A DNA stretch of 64,000 nucleotides from Sphingomonas sp. 32-66-10 (GTDB lineage: Bacteria > Pseudomonadota > Alphaproteobacteria > Sphingomonadales > Sphingomonadaceae): contig NCEF01000003.1 in assembly GCA_002280565.1 (NCBI GenBank), forward strand, positions 48,581 to 112,580, written 5' to 3'. Below, piece by piece: positions 27,975 through 36,875 of this stretch; within the stretch, counting starts at the first letter, position 1, and each line of letters opens with the position of its first letter. The notes below the pieces were generated by a model that saw only the letters and a list, made by a program, of their open reading frames with translations, was not told the DNA's origin and searched no databases. Position numbers and translations under genes: made by a program.

Positions 27975-28372
27975 TGGGTACCGGAACCAGCATCGGCCGC
28001 GTGCGCGGTCTCGGCTCGGCGCATGAAGGCACGCATCACTGGCTGCACCAACGCATGACGGCGGGGTCGAACCTGCTGCTGATGACCTGGCTGATCGTCA
28101 GCCTCATCCGCCTCCCCGACCTGGGCTATGAAACGGTTCAGGCGTGGTTGTCGGCACCGATCGCCGCCGTGCCGATGATCCTGCTGGTGATCAGCGTCTT
28201 CTACCACTTCCGTCTGGGGCTGCAGGTGGTGATCGAGGATTACCAGCATGACGAAACGCGCGTCGTGCTGCTGACGCTGCTCAACTATTTCACCCTCGCC
28301 GCCGGAACGTTCGCGATCTTCTCGATCCTGAAGATCGCCTTCACCACCGTTGCTACCGGAGCACCCGCCTGA
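27974..28372 (+). CDS. sdhD: Succinate dehydrogenase membrane anchor subunit
   Basis: 132-residue second anchor with three helices. [16 protein letters not shown] opens the first helix, and [14 protein letters not shown] is the conserved stretch before the third. It overlaps sdhC and sdhA by one base each (TAATG and TGATG), so the three are translationally coupled. Open frame upstream of the ATG lies inside sdhC and is not used. Confidence 0.93.
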   Translation: MGTGTSIGRVRGLGSAHEGTHHWLHQRMTAGSNLLLMTWLIVSLIRLPDLGYETVQAWLSAPIAAVPMILLVISVFYHFRLGLQVVIEDYQHDETRVVLLTLLNYFTLAAGTFAIFSILKIAFTTVATGAPA

Positions 28373-30174
28373 TGTCCGCCGCCTACAAGATCATCGATCA
28401 CAGCTATGACGCCGTTGTCGTCGGCGCGGGCGGCTCGGGCCTGCGCGCAACCATGGGCTGCGCCGAAGCGGGGCTGAAGACCGCGTGCATCACCAAGGTG
28501 TTCCCGACCCGGTCGCACACCGTCGCGGCACAGGGCGGCATCGCCGCCTCGCTCGGCAACAATTCGCCCGATCACTGGACCTGGCACATGTTCGACACCG
28601 TCAAGGGGTCGGACTGGCTGGGCGACCAGGACGCGATCGAATATATGGTGCGCGAAGCACCAGCGGCGGTGATCGAGCTGGAACATGCCGGCGTGCCGTT
28701 CAGCCGCAATGACGACGGGACGATCTATCAGCGCCCGTTCGGCGGCCATATGCAGAATATGGGCGAAGGCCCCCCCGTGCAGCGCACCTGCGCCGCGGCC
28801 GACCGCACCGGCCATGCGATGCTGCACGCGCTGTACCAGCAGTCGCTGAAATATGACGCGGACTTCTTCATCGAATATTTCGCGCTCGACCTGATCATGG
28901 AAAACGGCGCGTGCCGTGGCGTGATCGCGATGTGCATGGAGGATGGAAGCATCCACCGCTTCCGCAGCCACGCCGTGGTCCTCGCCACCGGCGGCGGCGG
29001 ACGCGTGTACCAGTCGGCGACCAGCGCGCACACCTGCACCGGCGACGGCAACGGCATGGCACTGCGCGCAGGCATTGCGCTGCAGGACATGGAGTTCGTC
29101 CAGTTCCACCCGACCGGCATCTATGGTGCGGGCGTGCTGATCACGGAAGGCGCGCGCGGTGAAGGCGGTTACCTGACCAACTCCGAAGGCGAGCGCTTCA
29201 TGGAGCGCTACGCACCGTCGGCAAAGGATCTCGCCAGCCGCGACGTCGTCGCGCGTTCGATGGCGATGGAAATCCGCGAAGGCCGCGGCGTCGGCAAGGA
29301 GAAGGACCATATCTTCCTTCACCTTGACCATGTGCCGGCCGATGTGCTCGCCCAGCGCCTCCCGGGCATCACCGAAACCGGCAAAATCTTTGCCGGCGTC
29401 GATCTGACCAAGAAGCCGCTGCCGGTGGTGCCTACCGTCCATTACAATATGGGCGGCGTGCCGACCAACTATCATGGTGAAGTCGTGCAGCTGCGCGACG
29501 GCAACCCCGATGCGGTCGTCCCTGGCCTGTTCGCGGTCGGCGAGGCGGCGTGCGTGTCGGTGCATGGTGCCAACCGCCTCGGTTCGAACAGCCTGATCGA
29601 TCTGGTCGTGTTCGGTCGTGCGACCGGCCTGCGGCTCAAGGAGCTGCTCAAGCCCAACACGCCGCACAACCCGCTGCCCAAGGGGTCGGAGGAGTTTGCG
29701 CTCACCCGCCTCGACCATTTCCGCAACGCCAAGGGCGGCACCCCGACCGCGAAGATCCGCGCGGAAATGCAGCGCACAATGCAGCGCAACGCCGCCGTGT
29801 TCCGCGACACCGCGCTGCTCGCCGAGGGCGTGACGAAGATGGACGCGATCTATCAGAGCATGAACGATGTCGGCGTGACCGACCGCTCGCTGATCTGGAA
29901 CACCGACCTGATCGAGACGCTGGAGCTCGACAATCTGATCAGCCAGGCCGTCGTCACGATCCGCAGCGCCGACAACCGCAAGGAATCGCGCGGCGCGCAC
30001 ATGCACGAGGACTTCCCGGACCGCGACGACGCGACCTGGATGAAGCACACCGTGGCTTCGTTCGAGGGCTGGGGCGGCAAGGGCGGCGCGGTCGCGATCG
30101 ATTATCGCCCGGTCCACGACTACACGCTCACCGACGAGGTCGAGTATATCAAGCCGAAGAAGCGGGTGTATTGA
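28372..30174 (+). CDS. sdhA: Succinate dehydrogenase flavoprotein subunit
   Basis: 600-residue catalytic subunit oxidising succinate to fumarate. The FAD motif GAGGSG is at 18-23, and covalent FAD attaches at His49 in [19 protein letters not shown] and the RGEGGYL loop build the active site, and [11 protein letters not shown] is the second FAD stretch. The gene ends the sdhCDA block; sdhB does not follow directly but lies 4.15 kb downstream on the same strand. Confidence 0.97.
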   Translation: MSAAYKIIDHSYDAVVVGAGGSGLRATMGCAEAGLKTACITKVFPTRSHTVAAQGGIAASLGNNSPDHWTWHMFDTVKGSDWLGDQDAIEYMVREAPAAVIELEHAGVPFSRNDDGTIYQRPFGGHMQNMGEGPPVQRTCAAADRTGHAMLHALYQQSLKYDADFFIEYFALDLIMENGACRGVIAMCMEDGSIHRFRSHAVVLATGGGGRVYQSATSAHTCTGDGNGMALRAGIALQDMEFVQFHPTGIYGAGVLITEGARGEGGYLTNSEGERFMERYAPSAKDLASRDVVARSMAMEIREGRGVGKEKDHIFLHLDHVPADVLAQRLPGITETGKIFAGVDLTKKPLPVVPTVHYNMGGVPTNYHGEVVQLRDGNPDAVVPGLFAVGEAACVSVHGANRLGSNSLIDLVVFGRATGLRLKELLKPNTPHNPLPKGSEEFALTRLDHFRNAKGGTPTAKIRAEMQRTMQRNAAVFRDTALLAEGVTKMDAIYQSMNDVGVTDRSLIWNTDLIETLELDNLISQAVVTIRSADNRKESRGAHMHEDFPDRDDATWMKHTVASFEGWGGKGGAVAIDYRPVHDYTLTDEVEYIKPKKRVY

Positions 30175-30177
30175 TTT

Positions 30178-30199
30178 GCTGGCGGTCCAGGCCGCCGGC
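30178..30199. terminator. Weak hairpin between sdhA and parE ends
   Basis: GCTGGCGG (30178-30185) and CCGCCGGC (30192-30199) pair with one G-T wobble around a 6-nt loop, between the convergent sdhA and parE stops. There is no strong T-run, so its efficiency is uncertain. Confidence 0.35.
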
Positions 30200-30534
30200 T
30201 AAATCTCCGCGCGATACTCCGGTGCTGGCTGCTGGAGCGTGAAGCGCACGCGCTTTGTGTCCATGCGGTCATGCAGGACGCGGACGATCAGCACCACGTC
30301 GTCGCGGATCAGATAATAGATGCTGTGGCTGCCCTCGCCGATCCGGCGCAGTCCGGGATGTAACGCGTCCTGCGCGGTGCCGAGTGCAGAGAAGCGCCGC
30401 AGCCCCTGCATTCGTGCGTTCAGCGCCCGCAGGTAGGTTTCGGCCTGTTCCAATCCCCAATGTTCGGCCGAATAGGCGTAGATCGAGTCGAGATCGGCAA
30501 TGGCTCCGGGCAGGAGTTCCAGCGCGAGCGTCAC
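30199..30534 (-). CDS. parE: ParE/RelE-family toxin
   Basis: 111-residue toxin of a type II module. LELLPGAIADLDSIYAYSAEHWG is the N-terminal helix pair of ParE proteins, and SIYYLIRDDVVLIVRVLHDRMD is the central-to-last strand with the usual Arg-x-x-His-x-R-x-D. ParE-type members poison gyrase and RelE-type members cut mRNA; the His in LHDRMD and the partner type favour ParE. The ATG overlaps the antitoxin stop by 4 bp. Confidence 0.88.
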   Translation of the reverse strand: MTLALELLPGAIADLDSIYAYSAEHWGLEQAETYLRALNARMQGLRRFSALGTAQDALHPGLRRIGEGSHSIYYLIRDDVVLIVRVLHDRMDTKRVRFTLQQPAPEYRAEI

Positions 30535-30773
30535 TCAGCGGCGGTCTTCGATGCGAGCCACGCCTCAAAGTCGAAGGGAACGGGCTCACCACTCGCCAAG
30601 CCATCCTCGATTGCTGCCCGCAATTCCGTAAAGCGCTGCTCCTCATCCTCCAGCAACCGCAACCCGGCACGGATCACCTCGCTCATCGAGCCATAGCGCC
30701 CCGACGCGACCTGCTGGGCGGCGAAGGCGGTGAAGTGGTCGCCCAGGGCGACGCTCGTATTCTTGGCAGCCAT
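30531..30773 (-). CDS. parD: ParD-family antitoxin
   Basis: 80-residue ribbon-helix-helix antitoxin. NTSVALGDHFTAFAAQQVASGRY is the N-terminal strand and first helix, and SMSEVIRAGLRLLEDEE the second helix. The flexible C-terminus would wrap the toxin. It precedes parE with a 4-bp overlap. No ribosome site is seen; a TAATCT hexamer ends 6 nt before the ATG. RHH antitoxins usually repress their own promoter. Confidence 0.9.
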   Translation of the reverse strand: MAAKNTSVALGDHFTAFAAQQVASGRYGSMSEVIRAGLRLLEDEEQRFTELRAAIEDGLASGEPVPFDFEAWLASKTAAE

Positions 30774-30779
30774 GCCACG

Positions 30780-30808
30780 AGATTACCAAAATCCGGTACC
30801 GGCAGCAA
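30780..30808 (-). promoter_or_regulatory. Candidate parDE promoter with embedded palindrome
   Basis: On the minus strand TTGCTG (30803-30808) and TAATCT (30780-30785) are 17 nt apart. The spacer holds the exact palindrome CCGGTACCGG (30793-30802), and TACC...GGTA flanks the A/T stretch. The -10 ends 6 nt before the ATG, so transcription would start at or near the start codon. ParD is the likely repressor. Confidence 0.4.
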
Positions 30809-30871
30809 CGCCGTGCGGACGCTTGACCAGATCGCCTTGGCCCATCACCTTTGCCGTCAGGGGGTGAATTG

Positions 30872-31861
30872 ATGCGTTCGATCCTGCCATTGGCCTTGGC
30901 GCTGCTCGCGCTTCCCGCCGCGTCCGCGCAGCAACGGCCCTATACTCCGCCCAGGCACACCGCGCCCCCGCCGCCCGCCCTGACGCGCTCGACGCCGGAG
31001 GAGGTGGTGCAGCAGGCCGATGGCGGCACCCAGATCGAGCGGGATCGGCCCGCTACCTATGCGCTGGCAGAGCATCGCCGCCTCACCCGCGCGCTCGCCA
31101 CATTGCTTCCGCAGCGCAAGGGGGTGGTCGATGCCTATGTCCTCTCGGTCGCACTCGACAGCGATCCGGTGTTCGGGCGGGAAGCGCGGGAGGCGGGCAA
31201 GGTGCTCGCACGCCGCTACGACGCCCTGGGTCGCACGATCACGCTCGGCGGCAGCGACGGCAAGGCGCCCTCGCCGCTCCCGATGGGATCGCCCGCCAAT
31301 TTCGAAGCCGCGCTCGCCCGCATCGCGGAGCTGATGGACGAGAAGGAGGATGTGCTGATCCTCTACACCACCAGCCACGGCGCACCGTTCGGCGTCGTCT
31401 ATAATGACGGCAATGAGGGGTTCGGCGCGATCTCGCCCCGCCGCCTCGCCGCGCTGCTGCGCGCACACGGGATCGAGCGCCGCCTGCTGATCGTCAGCGC
31501 CTGTTATTCGGGCGTATTCGTGCCGCCGCTGTCGGGACCGCAAAGCGCCGTGTTCAGTGCGGCGGCGTCGGACCGCTCCTCCTTCGGCTGCGCGGCGGAG
31601 AATGACTGGACCTTTTTCGGCGACGCGCTGGTCAATCGCGCGCTGCGCAAGCCCCAGCCGCTCGGTGCTGCCGTGACCGAAGCATTTGCCGAGATCGCCG
31701 GGTGGGAGACACGCGGCAGGCTCAAGCCGTCGCTGCCCCAGCAGAGCATCGGGGTCGCGGTGCAGGCGTGGCTGAAGCCGCTGGAAGCGCGCATGCCCAA
31801 GATCGCGACCCAGCCGGTGGGCAAACCGTCGGTCGACAGCCTGCAGGGTCCATTACGCTGA
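30872..31861 (+). CDS. Exported C13-family (legumain-like) cysteine peptidase
   Basis: 329-residue protein with signal peptide (ASA-Q, 19/20) and a Pro-rich linker. The caspase-fold dyad is visible: His169 in TTSHGAP and Cys211 in VSACYSG, both after hydrophobic strands as in clan CD. Bacterial C13 proteins of this size are little studied; the cleavage preference and substrate are unknown. A GGGGGTGA purine stretch precedes the ATG at 30872. It is followed after 30 bp by a ClpP-like gene on the same strand. Confidence 0.8.
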   Translation: MRSILPLALALLALPAASAQQRPYTPPRHTAPPPPALTRSTPEEVVQQADGGTQIERDRPATYALAEHRRLTRALATLLPQRKGVVDAYVLSVALDSDPVFGREAREAGKVLARRYDALGRTITLGGSDGKAPSPLPMGSPANFEAALARIAELMDEKEDVLILYTTSHGAPFGVVYNDGNEGFGAISPRRLAALLRAHGIERRLLIVSACYSGVFVPPLSGPQSAVFSAAASDRSSFGCAAENDWTFFGDALVNRALRKPQPLGAAVTEAFAEIAGWETRGRLKPSLPQQSIGVAVQAWLKPLEARMPKIATQPVGKPSVDSLQGPLR

Positions 31862-31891
31862 TCCTTTCGCCCGCTCGCGGGTTGAGGCGGC

Positions 31892-32650
31892 GTGGAACCG
31901 CTCATCCCCCTCGCCTTCCTCGCGCTGATCGCGGCCGGTGTTGCACTGGTCGCGATCGGCGTGCGCGATGCGTTGCGGCGACGGCGGCGGGAACCTAGTC
32001 CCCGGCCGATAGTTGCGCGGGCAATGACCCAAGCATTCGACATCCCCGCCCCGCCCCCCGACGCGGCACCCGCGCCCGCTGCGCCCGCCCCTCACAGCAC
32101 GCGCTACCCGCTGCTTGCCACGCCGCATATCTGCCTGTCCGGCCCGGTCGACCATGCGATGTACCACAGCTTTCGCGACCAGCTGGCCGCCGCACCGACC
32201 GAGGGCACGCTGGTGATTGCGATCTCGACCCTTGGCGGCGATCCCGAAGTCGCGCGGCTGATGGGTGACGAGGTGCGGCTGCTGCGCGAATATACCGGGC
32301 GTGAGATCCTGTTCCTCGGCAAGGTCGCGGTCTATTCGGCCGGCGCGACGTTCATGGCGCATTTCCCGGTCGACAAGCGCTTCCTGACCAAGGGTACGCG
32401 GCTGATGATCCATGAGCGAAAGCTGACCTGCGACGTGCATCTCGAAGGTCCGCTCAAGACGCTCGTCCCGATCCTGCAGGCCAAGCTGCACGAGATCGAG
32501 GAATCGATCCGCATCGAGGAAGAAGGGTTCCGCGATATCGTCGCCGGGTCGAAGCTCGGCTTTGACGAACTGTGCAAAAAGGCTCCGTCGAACCTGTATC
32601 TGGAAGCGGAGGAGGCCCGCGACCTGGGCCTCGTCCTCGACGTGATCTGA
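31892..32650 (+). CDS. Membrane-anchored ClpP-like serine protease homologue
   Basis: 252 residues starting with GTG, preceded by GAGG. An N-terminal helix (about 3-23) is followed by DALRRRRREP, so the rest should face the cytoplasm, and by a Pro/Ala linker to residue 70. The crotonase-like core (78-250) has Ser149 in VYSAGATFM and His174 in LMIHERK, matching the ClpP catalytic Ser and His positions. ATG 32024 would omit the anchor but has no ribosome site. Its partner and substrates are unknown. Confidence 0.75.
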   Translation: MEPLIPLAFLALIAAGVALVAIGVRDALRRRRREPSPRPIVARAMTQAFDIPAPPPDAAPAPAAPAPHSTRYPLLATPHICLSGPVDHAMYHSFRDQLAAAPTEGTLVIAISTLGGDPEVARLMGDEVRLLREYTGREILFLGKVAVYSAGATFMAHFPVDKRFLTKGTRLMIHERKLTCDVHLEGPLKTLVPILQAKLHEIEESIRIEEEGFRDIVAGSKLGFDELCKKAPSNLYLEAEEARDLGLVLDVI

Positions 32651-32734
32651 TCCGCTCAGGAAAAGCTCACCGATCGCTCATGCCGCGCAGACAGCGATAG
32701 GCTACGCCAGCGACTTCACTGACAGGAGTCGCCC

Positions 32735-34120
32735 ATGGACCTGCCCGCACCCAACCGTTCGCCGGGAATGAAGATGCTGCTCGCGCTGCTCGTCGGCGCG
32801 GTGCTGACCATTCCGCTCTTCGCGGTCTATCTGCTCGTCTATGACCGGCAGAGCCAATCGGAAACCGCACGCAGCAGCATTGCCGAGGGGTGGGGTGGGC
32901 CGCAGACGCTGGCCGGCCCGCTGCTCGTCATCCCCTACGCGCTGCCGGTAACCGAGACGGTGCAGGAAAATGGCAAGCCGGTGACCCGCACCAGCGTGCA
33001 ACGTCGGCAGCTGTTCATCGCCCCCGACACGCTCGATCTCGATACGCGGATCAATCCGGAGCGGCGCACGCGATCGATTTATGAGTCGGTGGTGTACGAC
33101 GCCGACATTTCGGGCAGCGCGTCCTTCCGCCTGCCGCCCGACGCTGCGCGCATCGTCGATCTCGCGACGCTGGAGTATGACAAGGCCGAGCTGCGCTTCG
33201 GCGTCGCCGACCCGCGCGGCCTGAAGCCCGCCAACCGCATCACGATCGATGGCCAACCCGCCGCGGCCCAGCCGGGCAACGGCGTCGCCGCCACCGGTGG
33301 ATCGGGCTTCTTCGCCAATCTCGACGCCTCGGCGCTGCGTGAGCGGCCGGTTACCGCAAAATTCGCCTTTGCCCTGCGCGGCCATTCGGTGGTCGCACTC
33401 GCCCCGCGTGCAGGGGCGACGCGCTGGACCGTGACCTCGCCATGGCAGCACCCCAGCTTTACCGGCGGCTTCCTACCCGAAGCGCGCAACGTTACGGCCA
33501 GCGGGTTCAGCGCGACCTATCGCATCTCGAACCTCGCGCTCGGCACCACGCTGGTCACGACCAGCGACTCGCCCGCAGACTCGCGCGAGCCCCAGCCCGC
33601 CTATGACTCGCGTTCGCCCAGCGTTGCGCCATCGTCCGCAGCGCAGGTTGGGCTGATCCAGCCGCTCGACCTCTACGCCCAGGTCAATCGCAGCGTTAAA
33701 TACGGGTTCCTGTTCATCGGCTTCACCTTCATGGCATTCCTGTTGTTCGACGTCGTCGCGGGCGTGCGCGTGTCGGCGGTCGAATATCTGCTGGTCGGCG
33801 CGGCACTTGTGCTGTTCTTCGTGCTGCTGCTCGCCTTTGCCGAGGTGATCGGGTTCACCCCGGCCTATCTGGTCGCCGCCGGCGGGGTCATCGCGCTACT
33901 CACCGCCTATAGCGGCGCGGTGCTGGGCAGCCGCCGCCGTGCCGGGTTCATCGCCGGCCTGCTCGTGGCGCTCTATGGCGTGCTCTACATCCTGCTCAGC
34001 CTTGAGGCCTATTCGCTGCTGATCGGATCGCTGCTGCTGTTCGCGGCGCTGGCGGCGGTGATGTACCTCACCCGCAATCTCGACTGGAGCGGCCGTAGCG
34101 CCGATCCGTCCGAAACCTGA
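32735..34120 (+). CDS. creD: Cell envelope integrity protein CreD
   Basis: 461-residue inner-membrane protein. It has an N-terminal helix (about 12-34), a large periplasmic domain (35-305; SGSASFRLPP and LPPDAARI are typical) and about six C-terminal helices, ending in LTRNLDWSG. CreD (Inner membrane protein, colicin-tolerance type) has no settled biochemical role. No creBC two-component pair lies nearby. A perfect 14-bp terminator hairpin follows, and a decayed copy of its last 20 codons lies 130 bp downstream. Confidence 0.88.
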   Translation: MDLPAPNRSPGMKMLLALLVGAVLTIPLFAVYLLVYDRQSQSETARSSIAEGWGGPQTLAGPLLVIPYALPVTETVQENGKPVTRTSVQRRQLFIAPDTLDLDTRINPERRTRSIYESVVYDADISGSASFRLPPDAARIVDLATLEYDKAELRFGVADPRGLKPANRITIDGQPAAAQPGNGVAATGGSGFFANLDASALRERPVTAKFAFALRGHSVVALAPRAGATRWTVTSPWQHPSFTGGFLPEARNVTASGFSATYRISNLALGTTLVTTSDSPADSREPQPAYDSRSPSVAPSSAAQVGLIQPLDLYAQVNRSVKYGFLFIGFTFMAFLLFDVVAGVRVSAVEYLLVGAALVLFFVLLLAFAEVIGFTPAYLVAAGGVIALLTAYSGAVLGSRRRAGFIAGLLVALYGVLYILLSLEAYSLLIGSLLLFAALAAVMYLTRNLDWSGRSADPSET

Positions 34121-34131
34121 CCAGCATGCGC

Positions 34132-34165
34132 GGCGTGGGAGGGGGTCGTTTCCCCCTCCCACGCC
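34132..34165 (+). terminator. Perfect hairpin after creD
   Basis: GGCGTGGGAGGGGG (34132-34145) pairs exactly with CCCCCTCCCACGCC (34152-34165) around a 6-nt loop TCGTTT, 12 bp after the creD stop. It lacks a T-run but is the strongest stem in the region, and it separates creD from the sdhB promoter. Confidence 0.55.
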
Positions 34166-34201
34166 GTCGCCGCGTCCCCGACAATTTCGATCCCGCTCCG
34201 A

Positions 34202-34230
34202 TTGAGAACGGTGCAACGTCACCTTATATT
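34202..34230 (+). promoter_or_regulatory. Sigma70-like promoter for sdhB
   Basis: TTGAGA (34202-34207) and TATATT (34225-34230) are separated by exactly 17 nt. Transcription would begin near 34237, giving a leader of about 88 nt with AAGAGG ahead of the sdhB ATG. It lies just after the creD hairpin, so sdhB is probably transcribed independently of sdhCDA. Confidence 0.55.
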
Positions 34231-34309
34231 TGCAGCGCGGGCAGCGGTTATGTATCTGGCCTGCAATCTGGGCTGGAGCGGCTGCGTCGCTGCCCTGTCC
34301 GCGGTGTAG
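34223..34309 (+). pseudogene. Remnant of a second creD 3' end
   Basis: Read from 34223, the codons give LIFAARAAVMYLACNLGWSG and end at a TAG (34307-34309). The intact creD has LLFAALAAVMYLTRNLDWSG at 34034-34093: 15 of 20 residues are identical, and many base differences are synonymous (gca/gcg, gtt/gtg, tat/tac). Upstream of 34223 the similarity stops. This is a leftover of a diverged creD homologue now lying in the sdhB leader. Confidence 0.65.
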
Positions 34310-34324
34310 TTTAAGAGGTTCCCG

Positions 34325-35107
34325 ATGGCCGATTTCGTCCTGCCGAAGAACAGCAAGATCACGAAGGGCAAGGCGCATCCGGCGCCGGCGGGGGCATCGC
34401 GGAAAAAAACCTTCACCATCTATCGCTACGACCCGGATTCGGGGAAAAACCCGCGCTACGACAGCTTCACCATCGATCTCGACGAATGCGGCCCGATGGT
34501 CCTGGACGCGCTGATCAAGATCAAGTCGGAGATCGACCCCTCGCTCACCTTCCGCCGCTCGTGCCGCGAAGGCATTTGCGGGTCGTGTTCGATGAACATG
34601 GACGGCAAGAACGGTCTCGCCTGCACCACTGCGATCGAGGATATCAAGGGCGACATCAAGATCACCCCGCTGCCCGCGATGGACGTGATCAAGGACCTGG
34701 TCCCCGACTTCACGCATTTCTACGCGCAATATGCCTCGATCAAGCCGTGGGTGCAGACCGTCACCCCGCCCCCGTCGGGCAAGGAACGGCTGCAGTCGCC
34801 GGAGGATCGCGCGAAGCTCGACGGCCTTTATGAGTGCATCCTGTGCGCCTGCTGCTCGACCAGCTGCCCCAGCTATTGGTGGAACAGCGACCGGTTCCTT
34901 GGACCGGCGATCCTGCTTCAGGCCTATCGCTGGCTCGCCGACAGCCGCGACGAGGCGACCGGTGAGCGGCTCGACGAGCTGGAGGATCCGTTCCGCCTCT
35001 ATCGCTGCCACACGATCATGAACTGCGCGAATGTCTGCCCCAAGGGCCTGAGCCCCGCCAAGGCGATTGCCGAGATCAAGAAGATGGAAGCCGAGCGGGT
35101 CGTCTGA
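34325..35107 (+). CDS. sdhB: Succinate dehydrogenase iron-sulfur subunit
   Basis: 260-residue electron-transfer subunit of complex II. The [2Fe-2S] ligands are in CREGICGSC and the later GLAC, the [4Fe-4S] ligands in [12 protein letters not shown], and the [3Fe-4S] ligands in [23 protein letters not shown] lies 7 nt before the ATG. Unusually, it is separated from sdhCDA by 4.15 kb of unrelated genes and has its own promoter-like sequence. The thioesterase gene follows after 21 bp. Confidence 0.96.
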   Translation: MADFVLPKNSKITKGKAHPAPAGASRKKTFTIYRYDPDSGKNPRYDSFTIDLDECGPMVLDALIKIKSEIDPSLTFRRSCREGICGSCSMNMDGKNGLACTTAIEDIKGDIKITPLPAMDVIKDLVPDFTHFYAQYASIKPWVQTVTPPPSGKERLQSPEDRAKLDGLYECILCACCSTSCPSYWWNSDRFLGPAILLQAYRWLADSRDEATGERLDELEDPFRLYRCHTIMNCANVCPKGLSPAKAIAEIKKMEAERVV

Positions 35108-35128
35108 TCCGCGTCGGCAATTCCTGAC

Positions 35129-35584
35129 TTGTCGCAGGCCGACACGCATTTCGTCTATCTGGACGATCCAGACCACCCGGGGTGGAAGCGCTGGGAGCTG
35201 CGCGACCCGACCCGCTTCAACGCCTTTCTCGGCCCGATCCTGACGCGGATCGAGGACGGCAAGGCGCTGGTCCGGATGGTGCCGGCGCGAGAGCATTCGA
35301 ACCTGCGCGATTCGACCCATGGCGGCGCGCTGCTCGGTTTCATGGACGTCGCCCTGTTCGCCGCCGCGCGCAGCTTTGGCGTGCTCTCGGCGGGCGGCGC
35401 AGTGACGCTCGACCTGTCGGCGCAGTTCATCGGCACCAGCCGCATCGGCGAACCGATCGTCGCCGAGGTCGAGCTGCTGCGCGAAACCGGGCGGATGCTG
35501 TTCATGCGCGGGCTGGTGCGGCAGGAGGACAATGTCCTCGCCAGCTTCTCCGGCACGGTCCGCAAATCCTCGCCGGTGCCATGA
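35129..35584 (+). CDS. PaaI-family hotdog thioesterase
   Basis: 151-residue protein with HotDog fold. HGGALLGFMDVALFAAAR (about 65-82) contains the HGG and Asp of PaaI thioesterases, and TLDLSAQFIGTSRIGEPI is the central strand pair. It probably hydrolyses an acyl- or aryl-CoA. The only start in frame after the upstream stop is TTG 35129 (or an ATT); no ribosome site is seen. It lies 21 bp after sdhB and may be co-transcribed. Confidence 0.8.
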   Translation: MSQADTHFVYLDDPDHPGWKRWELRDPTRFNAFLGPILTRIEDGKALVRMVPAREHSNLRDSTHGGALLGFMDVALFAAARSFGVLSAGGAVTLDLSAQFIGTSRIGEPIVAEVELLRETGRMLFMRGLVRQEDNVLASFSGTVRKSSPVP

Positions 35585-35630
35585 CTGTCCATACCCAACC
35601 TCCATTCGGGCCGAGGCGTCGAGCCAACCT

Positions 35631-35742
35631 AAGCCCCTCCCCTTTAGGGGAGGGGTTGGGGTGGGGCCTATCCTCACACGCGCCGGTCTCAATGAGACTG
35701 AGACGCCCCACCCCCAACCCCTCCCCTGAAGGGGAGGGGCTT
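35631..35742. repeat. Inverted repeat element, family B copy 1
   Basis: Outer arms start AAGCCCCTCCCCTTTAGGGG (35631-) and end GGGGAGGGGCTTT (-35742); arms of about 38 nt pair almost fully, and each arm is itself a hairpin. A second inner palindrome, GTCTCA-A-TGAGAC, sits in the loop. It lies between the thioesterase stop and the zapE start, and a close copy is at 50097-50207. Confidence 0.85.
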
Positions 35743-35756
35743 TCAGGCCCCAAGCC

Positions 35757-36866
35757 ATGACCGGCGTGCTCGAACGCTATCAGGCGCTGGTCGCCGCCGG
35801 CGAACTGCGCGCCGACGCCGACCAGGCCGCCGCCGCACGCCGCCTCGCCCATCTCGCGCACGAGCTCGAACAGGGCCCGCGCAAGGGAAGCGTGCTGTGG
35901 CGCCTTGCCCGGCGCGCGCCGGAGGCACCGCGCGGCGTGTATATGTGGGGCGGCGTCGGACGCGGCAAATCGATGCTGATGGACCTGTTCTTCGGCTGCG
36001 TCCGGATCGAGCGCAAGCGCCGCGTCCATTTCCACGAGTTCATGATCGAGGTGCACGCGCGCATCGCCGAGGAGCGCAAAAAGGAGGCCGGCGACCCGAT
36101 CCCGCCGGTCGCCAAGGCGCTCGCCGAGAATCTCCGCCTGCTCGCGTTCGACGAAATGGTGATCAACAACACCGCCGACGCGATGATCCTCTCGCGCCTG
36201 TTTACCGCGATGATGGCCGAGGGGCTGACCGTCGTCGCGACGTCAAACCGCCCGCCCGACGATCTCTACAAGGACGGGCTGCAGCGCGAGAGCTTCCTGC
36301 CGTTCATCGCGCTGCTCAAGGACAAGCTCGACGTCCTGCCGCTCAACGGCCCGACCGATTATCGCCGCGACCGGCTCGGCACGATGGATACGTGGCTGGT
36401 GCCCAACAGCCCCGCCAACACCGCGACCCTCTCCGCCGCCTTCTTTCGCCTGACCGACTACCCGGTCGAGGATCGCGCGCATGTGCCGAGCGAGGATCTG
36501 TCGGTGCAGGGCCGCACGCTGCACGTGCCCAAGGCGCTGAAGGGCGTCGCCGTCTTCTCGTTCAAGCGACTGTGCGAGGAGGCACGCGGCGCGTCCGACT
36601 ATCTCGCCATTGCGCGGCGCTATCACACCGTCATCATCGTCGGCATCCCGCGCCTCGGCCCGGAAAACCGCAACGAAGCCGCGCGCTTCGTCACGCTGAT
36701 CGACGCGCTGTACGAGCATAAGGTCAAGCTGCTGGCGATGGCCGACGCCGCCCCGCTCGACCTCTATGCCGAGGGCGATGGCAAGTTCGAGTTCGAGCGG
36801 ACGGTGAGCCGCCTGATGGAGATGCAGTCGGAGGAGTATCTGGCGCAGGGGCATGGCAGCGCATAA
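35757..36866 (+). CDS. zapE: ZapE/AFG1-family ATPase
   Basis: 369-residue AAA-type ATPase linked to cell division in proteobacteria and to mitochondrial AFG1/LACE1. Walker A GGVGRGKS is at 65-72, Walker B is LLAFDEMVIN, and sensor-like VATSNRPP follows, as in the family. FIALLKDKLDVLPLNG and TDYRRDRL are further AFG1 signatures. The ATG begins 14 bp after a family B repeat, so the promoter or leader may include it. Confidence 0.92.
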   Translation: MTGVLERYQALVAAGELRADADQAAAARRLAHLAHELEQGPRKGSVLWRLARRAPEAPRGVYMWGGVGRGKSMLMDLFFGCVRIERKRRVHFHEFMIEVHARIAEERKKEAGDPIPPVAKALAENLRLLAFDEMVINNTADAMILSRLFTAMMAEGLTVVATSNRPPDDLYKDGLQRESFLPFIALLKDKLDVLPLNGPTDYRRDRLGTMDTWLVPNSPANTATLSAAFFRLTDYPVEDRAHVPSEDLSVQGRTLHVPKALKGVAVFSFKRLCEEARGASDYLAIARRYHTVIIVGIPRLGPENRNEAARFVTLIDALYEHKVKLLAMADAAPLDLYAEGDGKFEFERTVSRLMEMQSEEYLAQGHGSA

Positions 36867-36875
36867 GCTCGCGCT

